This document shows positions 36,001 to 36,983 of a DNA stretch of 36,983 nucleotides, piece by piece. The notes beneath the pieces are model-generated. The model was not told where the DNA came from and did no database searches. It saw only the letters and a program-made list of their open reading frames with translations. The translations under genes were made by a program, and so were the position numbers. The DNA lies in contig JAOQAO010000231.1 of NCBI GenBank assembly GCA_025963485.1, forward strand, positions 1 to 36,983, written 5' to 3'. This stretch comes from Bacteroidota bacterium (GTDB taxonomy: Bacteria > Bacteroidota > Bacteroidia > Chitinophagales > LD1). Each line of letters starts with the position of its first letter. Position 1 is the first letter of the stretch.

Positions 36001-36420
36001 AATCAGTTAAGAGTAGATGCAAAAAAACGCAATTGGCAGGCGGTATTGATATATGATCCCGATAGATTAGCTCGGCGAGGGGCATGGCAAGAAGTAGTCA
36101 TGGAAGAATTAAAAGAACTGGAAATTGATGTCCTTTTTGTTACTATCCCTCAAGCGAAAACAGATGAAGATATAATCATGTATAAAATGCGGGGTGTGTT
36201 CACCGAATATGAGCGCATGAAAATAAAAGAGCGTTTTAGGCTAGGCAAAGTACGTAAAGCAAAAGAAGGCCACATTATAACGACGGAAGCTCCTTATGGA
36301 TACACGTTCATTCCCAAAAAGGGGAAACCTGGAGATATTGATTTTCATCAAGGCTATCAAGTGCGGGCCTGCCTAATACATCACCGCTCCATCCGTTATC
36401 GACATATTCTTGAACAATGA
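35998..36420 (+). pseudogene. Serine recombinase, middle fragment (inverted piece)
   Basis: From about 36004 to 36363 this reads as the rest of the catalytic domain of a large serine recombinase: QLRVDAKKRNWQAVLIYDPD, then RLARRG (active-site arginines), IPQAKTDEDIIMYKMRGVF, EYERMKIKERFRLGK, and EAPYGYTFIPKKGKPGD. The first codons (GTG AAT) are probably not native: the fragment has no N-terminus with the serine. The missing N-terminal part lies on the opposite strand next to it (36356-36553). After about 36363 the frame runs into antisense of that part and loses homology. The C-terminal zinc-ribbon and coiled-coil regions are absent. Confidence 0.85.
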
Positions 36421-36553
36421 TATATCCTTGTTTTCTAGCGAATTCCTGTACGGCAAGAATTTGAGTTTCAATAGTTCCTTCATTTTCTTGATTTGATGTC
36501 GATACTCTGGCATAAGTTGCTATCAATTTATGTGTCGTCATACATTGACTCAT
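36308..36553 (-). pseudogene. Serine recombinase, N-terminal fragment
   Basis: ATG at 36553 or 36541. HKLIATYARVSTSNQENEGT carries the nucleophilic serine of resolvases/invertases, followed by IETQILAVQEFARKQGYIIV and the conserved NGWSGDVLGRPALD. Homology stops there (36356); the last residues of the frame are antisense of the other fragment. Joining D to QLRVDAKK of the plus-strand piece rebuilds a continuous recombinase, so one gene has been cut and one part turned round. The start overlaps the small upstream gene, suggesting translational coupling. Confidence 0.88.
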
Positions 36554-36740
36554 TATCTAGTCTTCTAATGGCCTCGAATAGAATATCGAAGGCTTTATGT
36601 ACTTTAGCTTCATTCTGTATGTAGGTATAACTCAAAGAGGGACAGCTAAGCGATTTTTTGTTGCTACACAATAAACCCTGCTGCCCCTCTTTGGGTACAA
36701 AAATTTCACCACTTATAAGTTCATTGTGTAGCTCATTCAT
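36528..36740 (-). CDS. Small protein upstream of the serine recombinase
   Basis: 70 residues, no export signal. The N-terminal half has a cysteine pair separated by a basic stretch (LLCSNKKSLSCPSLSY), the second half a likely helix (EAKVHKAFDILFEAIRRLDN). Small proteins with a KxFDILFE-type helix often stand directly before serine recombinase genes in mobile elements; this one overlaps the recombinase start by 14 to 26 bases. It may be a recombination accessory factor, but no function is known to me. Confidence 0.6.
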   Translation of the reverse strand: MNELHNELISGEIFVPKEGQQGLLCSNKKSLSCPSLSYTYIQNEAKVHKAFDILFEAIRRLDNESMYDDT

Positions 36741-36886
36741 TATAACATCTTCTATTAACTAATCAAACGACTGTAATAGTTTAGATGGTGGGCCTTAAAG
36801 AAACTAGTGTCGAACAATATATTGCCGTACCGTTTGGGAGGCTTAAATAATCACACAATATTTCGATACTATAATTGACACTAATA

Positions 36887-36983
36887 ATGAATCAAAATAG
36901 GGAGATGGTAACTAACAACGACATCACCTACTTTGCAAAAACTCACTTTCGTAATACTCAAAAGATTTTTGGCATAAAGCAGG
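36887..36983 (+). CDS. N-terminus of a probable HerA/VirB4-like ATPase (cut by window end)
   Basis: 32 codons before the window ends, read from ATG 36887 (a second ATG at 36905). NDITYFAKTHFRN then TQKIFGIKQ resembles the start of large DNA-pumping or secretion ATPases, where FAxTxFRxxxxxFGIK is followed by an AxRxxHxYxxGKTGxGKS Walker A region; that region would lie outside the window. If correct, the end of the window belongs to a conjugative or mobilisable element, consistent with the adjacent recombinase on the divergent strand. The stretch is short, so the call is tentative. Confidence 0.45.
   Translation, partial: MNQNREMVTNNDITYFAKTHFRNTQKIFGIKQ

Noticed and set aside
35998-36553. Phase-variable invertible switch
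   Set aside because: No inverted repeats flank the segment and the permease and the recombinase end are both missing, so a simple flip would not restore either gene.
1-36983. CRISPR array, tRNA or rRNA
   Set aside because: No regularly spaced repeats and no cloverleaf or rRNA core sequences were noticed on reading; a tRNAscan or CRISPR finder run would settle it.

Overview
The window looks like a chromosome segment from a Bacteroidota bacterium, most likely Chitinophagales/Chitinophagaceae-like. The signs are three secreted proteins with type IX secretion (T9SS) C-terminal domains, a GldH gliding-motility lipoprotein, a TonB receptor with a carboxypeptidase-regulatory-like N-terminal domain, Bacteroidota-only helical-repeat proteins, and TAnnTTTG-type promoter boxes. 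No rRNA, tRNA or CRISPR array was seen.

Layout. 1-3.3 kb: 3' end of an RNase G/E gene, convergent with a helical-repeat protein, then ppx. 3.4-6.2 kb: a very A+T-rich KAP-family P-loop NTPase on the opposite strand, sitting between ppx and ppk1. 6.2-9.1 kb: ppk1, a 42-residue lipoprotein and a SixA-like phosphatase. With ppx these form a polyphosphate cluster that the KAP gene interrupts. 9.1-12.8 kb: a His/Cys-rich small membrane protein, a TonB receptor and a small lipoprotein, probably a metal or cofactor uptake locus, with a strongly structured intergenic segment. 13-16.2 kb: a PaaN-type aldehyde dehydrogenase and a second helical-repeat protein. 16.4-21.1 kb: three tandem T9SS cargo proteins sharing one N-terminal module; the third is a mini version of the second. 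21.2-24.3 kb: an O-antigen ligase-like TPR membrane protein, divergent from a Wzz-like protein. 24.4-26.5 kb: a RicT/PSP1 protein followed by gldH. 26.6-30 kb: an unknown secreted protein, citrate synthase and a TerC-family membrane protein. 30-33.7 kb: a two-component-propeller sensor kinase with its LytTR regulator.

From about 33.7 kb to the end the sequence changes to mobile or rearranged DNA: a 520-base stretch without a gene, an RND efflux adaptor with only the C-terminal fifth of its permease, a serine recombinase broken into two pieces on opposite strands, a small companion gene, and the first 32 codons of what looks like a HerA/VirB4-like ATPase. This end is either a real rearrangement or an assembly/amplification chimera.

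The best candidates for something undescribed are: the KAP NTPase with membrane segments and a C-terminal jelly-roll-like domain placed inside the polyphosphate cluster; the shared N-terminal module of the three T9SS cargoes and the mini-paralogue; and the structured intergenic RNA candidate near 12.1 kb.
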